From NCBI RefSeq assembly GCF_964340395.1, contig NC_135552.1, positions 11,355,194 through 11,419,193 on the forward strand: a stretch of 64,000 nucleotides of DNA, given 5' to 3'. Under the pieces are notes generated by a model, which was given only the letters and a program-made list of their open reading frames with translations, ran no database searches and had not been told where the DNA came from. Shown here one piece after another: positions 1 through 29,516 of this stretch. How positions within the stretch are numbered: position 1 is the stretch's first letter; each line of letters starts with the position of its first letter. Made by a program: the position numbers and the translations under genes. This DNA comes from Glandiceps talaboti (taxonomy: Eukaryota > Hemichordata > Enteropneusta > Spengelidae).

Positions 1-5
1 GTATT

Positions 6-145
6 ATGTGTGTGTATGTATGTATTTATGTATGTATGTATGTATGTATGTATGTGTGTATGTGTGTATGTATAGCATGTATGCATGTATTTATTATGTA
101 TGTATGTATTACGTGTGTGTGTGTGTATTTATGTATGTATGTATT

Positions 146-182
<37 letters not shown>
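6..182. repeat. GTAT/GT microsatellite
   Basis: Compound tetranucleotide (TATG) and dinucleotide (TG) repeat at the window edge, followed by a few GGAT units at 184-200 and again near 372-395. It lies in the upstream part of a CUL2 intron. Reading frames through it are low-complexity artefacts. Confidence 0.95.
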
Positions 183-186
<4 letters not shown>

Positions 187-228
187 ATGGATGGATGGAC
201 ACAGTATGCCTTTTAATTATAGTCAAAT

Positions 229-361
229 ATTGTTGTTGTGAGTCAATATGAGAAAAACTGGCATTTCATGTGAGTCACCACATAGTAAGAGATAGGGGAA
301 TACCAAATTTTGGTGCGTCTCTAGAAATTGTGTGCGTCAGTGGTGTGTCACATTGGCTTAG
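229..361 (-). repeat. Dispersed repeat family B, copy 1
   Basis: The reverse complement of this stretch closely matches 41790-41938. Both contain the same order of blocks: GCCAATxTGACAC, ACACACAATTTCTAG, GACGCACCAAAATTTGG, CCCCTATCTCTTACTATGTG and GACTCACA. A shorter, more diverged copy lies at 23653-23717. It is probably an old non-autonomous transposon, but no ends or target duplication are clear. Confidence 0.75.
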
Positions 362-625
362 ATGGCATACTGGATGGATGAATGGATGGATGGAGTGACA
401 AATGAATGACTGACTCAGACAGATAATTGACTCCATGGATGACTGGTTGGATGGAATGATAAATTTGTACATGTATAGACAGGGCTAATGTTAAAGTGCT
501 TTTGAGTATTTTAGTGACTAAAACATCCTCTTTCAAACCATTTTAAGATAGAGTATCTTTGAAATTAGGTCCCATAATAACCACCATCATTGTTGTTGTT
601 GTTGCTATGTTCTACACATTTTCAG

Positions 626-18258
<17,633 letters not shown>

Positions 18259-19860
18259 TCACCCCCACCCCTCCCCATACCCCCTTTAATAATAATTTAC
18301 CCTAGGTTTTTGTACCTAATTGTGTATAGTGGTTACCATGGCAACTGATTACCTATCATTTGTCTGGCTGTGAATATTACATGTGTACAGTCAGACTTCT
18401 ACTATTTCTTCTTCTTTTTTTTGACACCATAGACGATAGAGTCACTCACCATGCTAGCGTGGTTTTAATGAGCATTTACGTAGCGTGGACTAACAGGCGT
18501 TTACGTAGCGATCATCTCGTTCGAAAGAGTGATGAATTTAATAGCGTTTTGGTAGGTAGGAAAGTAGGAGCAAAAAAAACTGAACAATCTTGCAGTGTAT
18601 ATTTGTTTTACTTGGTTTATTTTCTGCTTAAAGCCATACACATATTTTTTTGGAAATGATAATATTTTTTTTCAGTGAATGTAAGACCTGAAATTTAGAG
18701 ATTGCAAGAATATCCATGTGTGTACCTTGCAGCAAGACATGAATTTTGTTTTTTTCAAGATTCGGTTTTTTGATTAGAATGAACTTGTTTCCTGTGCCAC
18801 TCAAAATTTACAATCATTTGAACAGGAATGTGATATACACATGCACAACCACAAGTTATATTGCATACTACTTGAGTTGTACAAGTTGGTTGTCATAGCG
18901 TACGGCTAACATTTTATTTCTGAACCCACGCACTTTGACATTTAGGGCTACCGTTGCACTCTATCGCAGCATACTTCCCCCCTGCATGATGGATGACAGA
19001 TGAACATCAAGTGGTATTAATATTAATAACAGATGATCAAATTAAAAAAATAATGAAGCCATTCGTATTTTTAAAAAATATTATATTTCTGTTGGTAAGA
19101 TTTACATGATGTTTCAGAGGAGTTCAAATTCTTCAGAGTAAAGCTGCAGCCACAATTAATCTGTGTGAAGCGCAGTTGATAACTGCTAAAAAGCTGTACT
19201 TTTTTTATTTTACAAACTTGAAATGTCACACCCAAAATGAAATTTCCTGTATCCTGAGTACTATGTCAAACATTGCATATGATGCATTCAATGATACCTT
19301 ACACGCAACATAAGTACCAACTGGTACATATTCCTTTCTTGCAGTGAGTGCCGCAGACATGTAAAGTTATTTTACTACACTTAGTTGGGATTGATCACAA
19401 AAAGCATCATTATAGAATTATTCTAGACATAGCCATGTAAACTTGTGTAGAGAAAAAAAGCCGTCAACAATCTTCCTAAGAAATTATTTATTTCTGTAAT
19501 GTTTTCATCCAAATGTATATTAATATTTGGTCACCATCCAAAATCCAATCTTCTGTTGGGTATTCATTTGAATGAAAAGCGCCCCCTAGTGTTTGTTCTT
19601 TGTAGCAGTAGATCATGCCATGAAGGAAAAAAACACAGTTATATACTGTACATAATAAATATTTCAACTATAATATATAAAGTATTACCCGATTCTTTGT
19701 TTGTAACCAATAGTATGATCTTTCAACCTGTCATGTTACGACAAGTGATATTTTGTACCAGTTTTGGAAAGTTATGATGACAAACAGTCAAGTATCTCAG
19801 TTCTTATCAGCTGGTATTCATTTTGATTAAACGTGACGTGCCCCGGAATAAACTGTTTAA
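18259..19860 (+). other. CUL2: CUL2 3' UTR and start of intergenic region
   Basis: No coding signal after the stop. AATAAA hexamers occur at 19654-19659 and 19847-19852, the second followed by T/GT-rich sequence. Either could end the CUL2 transcript, but I cannot tell which, and an earlier non-canonical site is possible. Confidence 0.45.
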
Positions 19861-20803
19861 ACTGCTGTTACTTTGTTCAAGACAACTCCAGTGCATTCTC
19901 AATTCAAATCAAAAAAAAAAATTTGAAATAGAGGTCAGAATGTAATCAAAAGTCAGTCATTTTAGAATCCAATATGGCTGTAGAATCCAATATGGCCGCT
20001 GACTACTACATGTTTACTCTATAAGAAATCAAAGATTGTCGATTTCCTTGAAAACAAGACTGTGAAACCCCAAATTCCGTTCATTATTTCAAAAGGACCA
20101 GAAGCAAGCCTCCATATGGTTTAATTTGGAGAGTTTTTAAGAACATTGATTTCAGTGAAAGTTGTCAATTTGATTCATTCAACCTTAAACACATGTCAAC
20201 ACTTCAACAAGTATCCTTGGTACCTTGTCAGTACTCAAAATAATGCTGCGCCCTCTCAGTTCAAATTGAGAGAGGGGATAGAAAGGCTTTCTCTGTTCAA
20301 ATTGAGAGGGGGGATGGAGGAGGGAATGAGAGCCAGGAAGAGGAAGAAGCCACACTCAAAAATGTTTTGCTTGGCACACTTTCATCCTCATCAAAATGTA
20401 AAAATTTCCTACATATCTCAATCACTTACCCTACAGTCTCATTATGCGTTATCACTTTTTCTGAACTATGTCAAGGAAGCAAATCTTTAGTAGTGGTGAG
20501 ACGTTGAAAGTACAAAATGTCCAAGAACTTGACCTTATGATGTCATCTGAATTAGTTATACAAATTTGTTAGAAAATAGGTTGACATGTTTGTTTTGATA
20601 AAGCATAAAGATAAAAAGTTTCAGGAAATATTTTTGTCAGTATGACCAGCTGTACATGGGTTTTCTAAACGCCAAATTATACTTTCAGGTTTAAACACAG
20701 CTTTGAAAATGAAATCACTGATACTATATAACACATAATGAACAGAAGGAACATCATGTCATCATTGCAGTACCATGAATGTACAATATATACATGTTCA
20801 TGT
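19861..20803. other. Intergenic, no gene seen
   Basis: A plus-strand frame of 114 codons at 20146-20490 has no recognisable domain. A short direct repeat (TAGAATCCAATATGGC twice near 19965-19996) and two AAATTGAGAGxGGGGAT repeats near 20263-20317 are the only structure I see. Confidence 0.6.
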
Positions 20804-21510
20804 AGTAAACCCACTCATAGGATGGTATGCCCAGACTGTAAAGTTTATACAAAAACAGTGAACCCACTCCTAGAATGTTTTACCCAGAATGTACAGTGTA
20901 TGTACAGGCAGTGAACCCACTCCTAGAATGTTGTGTCCAGAATGTACAGTGAATGTACAGGCAGTGAACCCACTCCTAGAATGTTGTACCCAGAATGTAC
21001 AAGCAGTGAACCCACTCAGAATGTTGTACCCAGAATGTACAAGCAGTGAACCCACTCAGAATGTTGTGCCCAGAATGTGCAGACAGTGAACCCACTCAGA
21101 ATGTTGTACCCAGAATGTGCAGACAGTGAACCCACTCAGAATGTTGTACCCAGAATGTACATGCAGTGAACCCACTCAGAATGTTGTACCCAGAATGTGC
21201 AGACAGTGAACCCACTCAGAATGTTGTACCCAGAATGTGCAGACAGTGAACCCACTCAGAATGTTGTACCCAGAATCTGTGGACTGAATAAATCATATTC
21301 TGGCCTAATGAACTTGTCAATGCTAAATCATCATCTGGTACCTCTATTTCATGTCTATGTACAAGCAGTGATGAACCCATTCAGAATGTTGTCCTCAGAA
21401 TGTGTAGTTTCTAATACTTGCAATATACCCACATAGGAAGTTATGTTCAGGATGTCTCATGTCTATACATGTACCCATGCATAGGATACTGTGACCAGAA
21501 TGTGTAGACT
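20804..21510. repeat. 40-bp minisatellite
   Basis: The unit contains AGTGAACCCACTCAGAATGT then TGTACCCAGAATGTxC. About nine homogeneous 40-bp units (~20955-21282) are preceded by longer 53-bp-type units with an added CCTAG and extra GTACAGTGxATGTACAGG. Diverged outliers follow at ~21360-21420 and ~21450-21510. Confidence 0.95.
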
Positions 21511-22108
21511 GTGTGTACAAGTTTTGCAAATTGTTCATTTTTACCCTGCATACTGTTTTTGCTTCACAACTCAACAAATCACATCATAGCCTAATAGAGA
21601 AAACAGCGTGTAATAGAGATTTTTTAATTTACTGTTGAAATAAATCAAGTCTCAGTGAAATACATTGGTATGGAACAATAGCAAATCATTGTAAAGTTAG
21701 AAATTAATTGAAATTTAATCTTTCTCAGCTACAACTGACTAGACTGGGGAGCTGAGTTGTCAAGTAAAAAACACAGGACGCCTCAGCTGTGAATTTTAGT
21801 AATACAACCCTTTCTTTGAAAACATGTTACTCTATCAGTCTGACCTGATAATATAAAACTTGATTTTTCACAGCCATCTATTTATAACCAACAAAAGATT
21901 GGACTGGGGTACTTGATTCCAATTTATCATGGGGTAGAGCCTTTGTATTTATTATTTTGAAAGTATGTATTTTGCTAATGATTTTAAGAGAACCGTTACT
22001 CATGTAACTTTCATACAATTAATGTATTTGGTTGCTTTCAATAATAAAACAATAGCCCAATTTCTATTTAATACTTTGTGATGTGATTGTGTGTTTGATA
22101 GAACTTTC

Positions 22109-22425
22109 TAACCCAGACCCTTTACTTGGTTGATTTTGGCTATGTTCCTCTAAACACTGTAGGCCACAATACATGAACATCATATAGCCAGCCACTACTG
22201 GTATGAGTACTTGGTGATAAACCAGGCACCTATACATCTAGCCCAAACCCTTCATTTGGTTGATTTTGGCTATGTCATCTCAACACTCTAGGCTACAAAT
22301 ACATCATATAGCCAACCACAACTGTTATGAGTACTGGGTGATAAACCATGTGCATGTATCTATTCATCTAGCCCAGACCCTCTATTTTGTTGATTATGGC
22401 TATGTCATCTCAACACCTGCTTAGA
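22109..22425. repeat. 127-bp tandem repeat, ~2.6 copies
   Basis: CTAxCCCAxACCCTxxxxTTxxTTGATTTTGGCTATGT-type starts recur at about 22109, 22236 and 22369. Copies share CATATAGCCA, TATGAGTACT and GGTGATAAACCA. Confidence 0.88.
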
Positions 22426-22734
22426 CATTTGAATTCAGTATTATACTTTAAATGAAGCATCATCCAGAAAATGTACTGCAAATCTTTACTGTGTTTTAAA
22501 TCTACCCACTGTGTCAGCTGACATTGGTGTCTTCACGTGATCTGAATCAATAAGGAAAGAGGAGCTGTGCAACACAACATAGTCAGTAGACAGGATCTTC
22601 CCTAAAGATTTCGTGATGGACTCAGTGGGTTGAGCCATTGCTACACAGAGTTGTTATCTAATTTGTAGTTTTCATTACAGCAAAAGTCTGATGTAAGTGT
22701 TTTGAGAGGGCATAACAAAATTGTGAACAACAGA

Positions 22735-23252
22735 GAGGAAGTTGGTTTAATTTCAAGAATTAAACTGAGCACATGATCTACAAATTGAAATTGGAAAACA
22801 TAAAAGACCAAAACTAGAGATAATGCAACACCTGCAATATGATAGAAGATGAAATACACTTCATCACAACATGCAACAATTATAACATTGTTAGACAACA
22901 AATGTATACCAGACTAAGTACAATCAGGAGTGTAGACAATTTCAAAGAACTAGATAATGAATCAAAATTTATTACTCTTTTTAACTTTGATCAAAGACAC
23001 ATACTTATGGCTCTGACAACTTTCATAAAATCAGCATTTATCATGAGGAAAGGCATTCTACAGAGTTAAAAGATATACATTACATTTATCTAACCTAAAG
23101 TTTACACTTTCGTATAAACCGTATTTTGTTAACTAATATTACTCTAGTTGATATTTTTGCTAGTTTGTTTTAGCACCAGACACTCATTGCAGAAAATCCA
23201 ATGAAGAAATGTAGTTTTCTTAATGGATGCAATAAAGATTCTATTCTATTCA
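22735..23252 (+). pseudogene. Decayed non-LTR retrotransposon (LINE) 3' end
   Basis: The frame at 22839-23069 (MIEDEIHFITTCNNYNIVRQ onward) resembles the short region C-terminal to reverse transcriptase in many animal LINEs, where ED-E-HFL-xxC-xY-xxR recurs. The segment just upstream (~22765-22838) looks like the preceding part of the same family but has in-frame stops and needs at least one frame change. The 3' end has AATAAAG (23231-23237) followed by the ATTCT-type tail at 23238-23251, a typical LINE 3' terminal repeat. It is 5' truncated and dead. Family assignment (CR1/L2/Jockey-like) is open. Confidence 0.7.
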
Positions 23253-23652
23253 CAGCTGAAATTAACCAAGCAAGAGGTAGGTAGGCATGCAACTATCAAG
23301 AGATGGTTAATGTACTAGTCTGACAGCAGGAAGCTGTCTGGACAACTATTGCCTCTGTTTCCAATCAATGTCATCCCTTTCAACATTACAGAGACATTGT
23401 CTAAATGCAGTTCTAAGAAACAAGGAAAGCTATGACATGCCAATATTAAAATAATATTTTTGGTCAAAATACAAACTAAAATCAAAGATTTTTTGAACAA
23501 AGAAAATTTATCTGAAAAAAGTGACATATGTAGTATGTAGAGTGGCATATTTACACTTTTTCTTTTTAAATCTATATCCATATCAATCAATCAATCAATC
23601 AATCAACCCACCAATCCTATCTATTACATACAATCAGAACCAAAATATTCAA

Positions 23653-23741
23653 GTGCAGTGAGCCCTCTAAGCCAATATGACACACCACTGACACACAACA
23701 ATTCCTATTTAGAAACTGGGGGGGGGGGGGGGGGGGGGGGG
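23653..23741 (+). repeat. Dispersed repeat family B, copy 2, ending in a 24-nt poly-G run
   Basis: CAGTGAGCCCTCTAAGCCAA and TGACACACCACTGACACAC match the start of 41790-41938. The match then gives way to a poly-G run at about 23718-23741. The G run is the longest homopolymer in the window. Confidence 0.7.
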
Positions 23742-23999
23742 CATTTTTCAACTGGTGCAATGTTTCCTATTGAAAGAAGTCATTAGAAGTCCTTGACTTA
23801 ATCGTTTCCTTCTATAGGAAACATCTGGCAATTATCAGATATATGCCTTGTCAGAAAATTTTGTTTTCATTCTTTTGTAGCGATTTTGGTAAGTTCCTCG
23901 AAAAGTACTTGATCTATGTTAGAAATCATTTCAATTAAAATTTTCCGTGTTGTCTTGCTATGGATATTCGTGGTGAATACAAGAAGTCATGATTGTAAA

Positions 24000-26900
24000 C
24001 TTGTGGCCAGTCAAATCTTCGGAGTGAAAATTGAACAGCGCCCTCATGTGTTTAGAAAGTATAGAAGGGACGTATAAATTGTTTATACGTCTCTGGAATA
24101 GGTGCTGTTTCTGCGTGGTGATATTCCTCGGGGTATGTTCCACCACGAGCGAAACTAAAAATATTAATTAGACATCACAATAACCGTACTGACACTCTTT
24201 AAAGACATAATCAGCCTACTTATTATTCTCTTGACAGTTTGAAGTGAATCAGAGAAGGTGTATTCGTAGACCCCCTCACGATAAATTATGTTTCTATCAA
24301 AACATGACTGATAGCGCCGCGGTATCGATTTTGTAATATAAAGCTCTCTATCGTTGTAACTGGTATATTTATTTACATTGCAATGTGAACAAATTACATG
24401 TGTTTTTCAACATTATCTATAAATGTATGTTATGACGAATGACATATTGCAAGTTTCTCATATAAACTACAAGTCCTTGTTCTTCCAGATTGAAACGGAC
24501 ATCGACAGTATCAACAAAACCTACTTTATAGTAGTCCTATAAGTTTATTAAAGTGTTGATAAAAAATAAACGTCCTTCAGCAAACGACAACGACCGATCG
24601 ACGTATTCACTGTCACTTTACAACCAATAGCCTACTGTACCTGTGTAATCACTGTTTACAATGTAATTTTGTTCCTAAATACAATGTTGAAGAATGCAAT
24701 GCAATAAATATCACTATTTTGATATCATGCATGTTTTTAGGGTTTTTTTAGTCTAATGGTTGTGTACGTCGATTAGGTGTACGTACAGCTACCTCACTAT
24801 TTTACTCGGCTCAGTGTACGCTGGCAATTTCCAACATGACAACATAGGCCGTGATGGAAAAATTCATCAGTTCTTTTGTGAAAGATACAAATATCTTAAC
24901 CCAACCGTTATATGTTACAAAACCCTTGATCAGAGGTCTAGTATATGTAAACAAAAAATGGAACAGTTTCTCGAGGCTGAAATATGTATCCTTTCTGCTC
25001 ACGTATCTTGGATTATCTAGTCATTGCACAGTAGTTTGCTTTACACATGTAAATTTACAGTTCTCTACAGTTTGTTTTTCCAATGCTGCAAGCCTTAATC
25101 AAACGGAGACAATTTTCTTTTACATGTATCACATTATGAAGGAGCACCTCGTTCTATTAAAATTTTGTAAAAGTTGGTTGTTATAATTTCTTTTCATGCT
25201 GTTGTTTTCAACATAATTCTTTGTAAGCGTTAATGTTTTAAGAAAACTTGTGTGTTCAAGATCTTTGTTTCTGTAGTACCTTACATGTAATATACCTCGG
25301 AAGGTATAAACAGTGTACTAAACTGAATGAAGTTCGTTTGATACCGAGATTATCTGCAATTCTCATTTACAACATGAATGCAGAGGGTATTCAGAATATC
25401 AACGATACGAGAGGTCCAAGGGAAGATATTAATTCATTAGGCTACCGTCACAGACTCTTTTGACCCGAGATATGTTTCAGACTATGATAATATATCGATA
25501 ATATTGACATATCGATAATATTGCCGATGATATATGAAAGGAGTAAAATAACACAGGTTTCTTAGGATCGCGCAAGTCCACACATCGCGTTGTATATACT
25601 AATATTACTCGGTGTGTGGATGTACGTTATACGCGGATCCTACTAGAGAAACCCGTGTTATTTTTTCCAGGTTATTTGACCCCTTTCACATTTAATCGGC
25701 CACTGAAATAATTATGTCAATATTATCGATATGTTATTATATATATATTCTGAAACATATCTAGGGACATAAAATGTCTGTGGCTACAGTATAAAACTAC
25801 AGTCACTAATATTACAAAATGTTAACATTTACAATTTTCCATCTAGGCCATTTCGATTTTATATACAATGTACACAGGCCTACAAGTGACGTGTTTCTTA
25901 TTTATATCAAATGTTTATCAGCTCTGTCACGTTTCGAATCTCTGGTGTATGATATATTACATGTATAAAAACAAAGCTAAATTGTTCCACATTTTGAGAG
26001 CGCGCCGACAATGAAGACATTGTAAAGAGCTCAAATGAGCTTAGAACATGTAATACGAGTGAGCCTAATTGTGCGGACAACCCCAAAAATAAATAACTCG
26101 AGGACGCAAATATTTTTCATTATAAACCGATAATTCCATGTGATACCAAATGTTGCCGAAGTCTGCGAAATAAATGAGAATCGTGTATTGGCCTTTATAC
26201 CCAGATTGCTGTTAAAACTTAAATTAGTGTATAAATTACGTGTAATAATTTCACAGACTTACACTGTAATTATTTCATGAAAGTTTTATTTGAAACCAGA
26301 TTTTACTCAAAATCCTGTGGAATGAATGATGAGCGGCTCAGTAATTTGTGTAGGCCTAACTAATTTTCGTCCCGAAACTTTTGAATTTGTTTTCGCGTGT
26401 GTGGTTAGGCCCAAGGTTTTGTTGTTGTTGAAATCTGTACTACATATCACCGTGGCATTATTTATACTGAGCTCGTGCAAATGTTTACATATAAGTGGCT
26501 CAATGCTCCGACGTTTGCAAAACAAATTGATGCAACTGCTCGCTTTCCTATTTATAATCAAACTACAAAAGAAGCAGTAAAACGTGTGTGTTTTCTTTGA
26601 AGACCGTCTATCACCTTGTTGTATTGAGTGGATGGCGTCTGTGCACCACCGCCCATGGGTGGAATACTAATCAGGGCGTCTCTCACTGACTTATTAGATA
26701 TGCAAATGAGTTCGTTCATTTAAATTTCATGTGCCCAGTGTCTAAATAAATCGGCATTCAAAGAATTCGTTACAGCGTAGGAGTCGGGTCTTCGGCCGTG
26801 TTTGGAAGTTTTACCTGCCCACAGATACTGATATAACTACAGTTTGGTCTAAAACTGTGACACTACAGACGTTTCACTAATTGTGAAAACCTTTTTTTCA

Positions 26901-27382
26901 CGAGAAGATTCGTCGAGTTGATCGCACTGTAAAAAGTAATCTTGAAGTTGACTTTGAGTCTGACGGTTTCCGACCGTACACTGATAAGGGTAGACGTACG
27001 GTAGCCGAAATCATATGCACCCATCATTTTGGTGTATGGGGCAATTTGTGTTGGGTTTTTCTTCGACCACGGAAGAGAGGAAGTAATACTTTGGATCGTT
27101 AACTTCTGTAAAATATCGTTTGACCTAATTCCAGGTGAATCATTCGGATTAATACCTGTGGATCGGAGCCGTTTGTGATTTTGTATGAGGGCGGGCTATT
27201 GTATATGGGCAGCCATCTTTGTTGTGCGAGTAACGCAGTCATGACTTTGCTTACGATCGCCATCTACGAACTTCCTGTGGAGTGAATCATTGAAGAGAAT
27301 TTCACACACCTTGACGCTCAAGGATTACGTATCGCTGTGGAATTAATGGAATATTAGTACAGCCTAAAGTAACTTTTTCAAC
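24000..27382 (+). promoter_or_regulatory. PARD3: CpG-richer PARD3 upstream / promoter region
   Basis: By eye, CpG is clearly more frequent here (for example near 24590, 25570-25640, 26000, 26760-27010, 27160-27250) than in the flanking tens of kilobases, where it is rare. This fits an unmethylated promoter zone in a mosaically methylated invertebrate genome. The start site and any untranslated 5' exons cannot be fixed from sequence. No clear TATA box is placed. Confidence 0.5.
25468..25762. mobile_element. ~295-bp foldback element
   Basis: The left arm starts AGATATGTTTCAGA and the right ends TCTGAAACATATCT. Inner matching blocks are TATCGATAATATTGACATA, TGAAAGGxGT, AATAACACxGGTTTCT and TCCACACA. 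The whole sequence folds on itself around ~25585-25615. It lies ~1.6 kb upstream of the PARD3 start codon. Probable MITE; no clear target duplication. Confidence 0.8.
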
Positions 27383-27502
27383 ATGAAAGTCACCGTTTGT
27401 TTTGGTGAGGTAAAAATAGTAGTTCCCTGCGGGAACGGGGAACTCTTAGTCCGGAGTTTGATAGAAAAGTCAATTTTACGATATAAGAAAGCTACTGGAA
27501 AG
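27383..27502 (+). CDS. PARD3: PARD3 (Par-3/Bazooka) coding exon 1
   Basis: The ATG at 27383 has A at -3 and opens 40 codons, [20 protein letters not shown] then LLVRSLIEKSILRYKKATGK, ending at a GTGAGT donor in phase 0. Human PARD3 begins [20 protein letters not shown] and has the same VxxLIxxAxxRYRKA pattern. This is the first half of the CR1/NTD domain, which self-assembles into filaments; PAR-3 with PAR-6 and aPKC sets cell polarity at junctions and the cortex (family knowledge). The second half of CR1, which in human starts DPNYWIQVHRL, is not found before the end of the window, so only this exon of the main gene is visible. It follows CUL2 on the same strand by 9.1 kb. Confidence 0.93.
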
Positions 27503-29079
27503 GTGAGTCCCTAACAGTTTCTTATCGTGGCATGAGTTAGCGAACATGTTGTCTGTGTATAATTGATAACAATATCAAATTTCAGTACGTGTTGTCGGTG
27601 AGACCTCTGCACTGGGAAGTTGCCAATTTCCAATATGGCGACCATCACAATTTAGCCAAATCCCAAAATAGTTCGCGATTGTCTATCCAGCTGCTTGGGT
27701 TGTCTGCTAGCTGTCAGGCCAACAATTGTACGGTTAAATTTGTTATGATTATGGTAATTTGGTGAGACTCAAAACTTGTTGTCTACACAACAATAGGCAG
27801 TTGAAAACAATGCGTTAGTGTTGTGTGTGTGAAGTATGTTTTGTGTCATGAATTTGAAATCAGAGCAGAGCACCGGTAATCTGTGAATTGCCCAATAATT
27901 GATTTCTGTAGCGTTTGATTGTCCGTCTTAATTACTTAGTATGGATAGCACACCCATACTTTTGTCACGTTTTAATATAAAACATGCTTCTGCCCAACCA
28001 GTTCTGTTATTTATTTTGACATTTTTCATGTGTCCTAAAGCAATAATGGCGATCCAGTATATAGTATAGGTGAAAGTTTATTATCTGAAATTATCAGCTG
28101 TTAGCAGGTTTCCAATACTCTACATGTAGGTTACAGCAAGACACTCTAAGACAGTATAATAAAAATATAGCTTCTTCTCATACTTTTTGGTTCTTTGACC
28201 TGATTCCCTTTTGTTGGATGTAATTTCTAAGGCGCACTATTTTATCCCTCAAACCCAAGTCAAATATTATTTATGCTCTTAAAACTGGAATAGCTCAGTT
28301 GTCCATTAGACATATTTGAACAGAACAATGCAGCCACTGAATTGAAAAGGCAGTAACTAGCACTATTTGTTGTTCATTCAGAAAACTAACAAGGCATAGA
28401 ATTATTGTAAAATAGAAGCCAATGCACACAAATCCCTTGGGTTTTCAATATCAAATATTAGAAGTAGAACATAAACAAGTATTAGATATATATTATGATA
28501 CACATGTTTAAAACTTGTATCCATGTGAGTAAGCATTTTGCTGATTAAGAAAATAATAGTGCTGCTTGGAATAGGTAAATTATTATAAGTCACTATATTC
28601 AAAGTCTTACACGGGTCATGATACAATTTGTAATTTTACATACATATGCTGAAAGTGTAAATGTTGGGGATCATGATGTAGCCAAATGATGAAGTTATTA
28701 CATTACAGTTGTACACATTTAATGCATTTTATTAGATTGCTAGGACTGTTGCTAGTTCATCATGCAAGGTCAAACTGTAAATGTAGTAATATAAAATTGT
28801 GACATGTAGTATATCACCCAAGTTTTCAAACGTGATGACAGTGAGTGTAGGTAAAAAAAAGTTACTAAACCATTGACAAAGATAATAAAACTATTAAAAG
28901 ACAGGATTTGAAAATGTAGTACGGTATGTAAATAGGAGAACCAAAAGAAAAGAAACACAAATACACCAAGTTCAAAGGGCTGTCAGGAAATATGAGAAGA
29001 ACTTGTTTATTACATAGGTCAAGATGAAACAACAGGGATCTATGTTAGCAGGAATTGTTCCCCCAAAATTAGCAATACA

Positions 29080-29270
29080 TCATACCAAGACCTTTGTGTC
29101 TTTCAAGACTAAAGAGTAACACTATTGACTATTGTACTAAATTGTGCTTGAAAACTCAGCTATACGAAGGCCTTTGTGGATTTCAGAGAGTGAAGGGTAA
29201 CACTATCGGCTATTGTTTTGTGTCCCGAAACACAGGCCTATAGACTTGTGAGAGAGTGAAGGGTAATACG
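29080..29270. repeat. Diverged ~85-bp tandem repeat, ~2.5 copies
   Basis: Blocks CxAGxCCTTTGTGxxTTTCA, GAxxxAxAGxGTAACACTAT and GxCTATTGT recur at about 29085, 29165 and 29235. Confidence 0.6.
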
Positions 29271-29396
29271 ATCTTGCACTGTACACAAACTTGGCTAGGT
29301 CCAGACCATTATGTGTGTACATTGTATCATGTATGTATTATATTATAGAGAGTGTGTGTGCTACTGCAGTATTACATGTATATTATCAGCAACTTA

Positions 29397-29516
29397 TCCT
29401 GCTTGCAGATGGAGTAAGTTGGGACTCGATTCTCACAATGTCCCTTCCCTTCTCCGTTGTTTAGGGACATTGTCACATTTGCTTACCTAGACCATATACA
29501 CCATTTGCAAGCAGGA
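29397..29516. mobile_element. Foldback MITE-like element (120 bp)
   Basis: The ends TCCTGCTTGCAGATGG and CCATTTGCAAGCAGGA are reverse complements, and the inner pair ACAATGTCCCT / AGGGACATTGT closes the stem around a ~17-base loop. The middle of the stem is less well paired. Confidence 0.75.

Noticed and set aside
20889-21436. Repeat-protein-like frame over the 40-bp minisatellite
   Set aside because: 40 is not a multiple of 3, so the frame shifts in each unit; the apparent protein repeat is a by-product.
22641-22901. Minus-strand 86-codon hydrophobic frame
   Set aside because: Antisense shadow of the LINE remnant on the plus strand.
24760-25186. Overlapping 86- and 111-codon frames upstream of PARD3
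   Set aside because: Overlap each other and a minus-strand frame, and no motif is recognised. They lie in CpG-richer DNA where stops are rarer.
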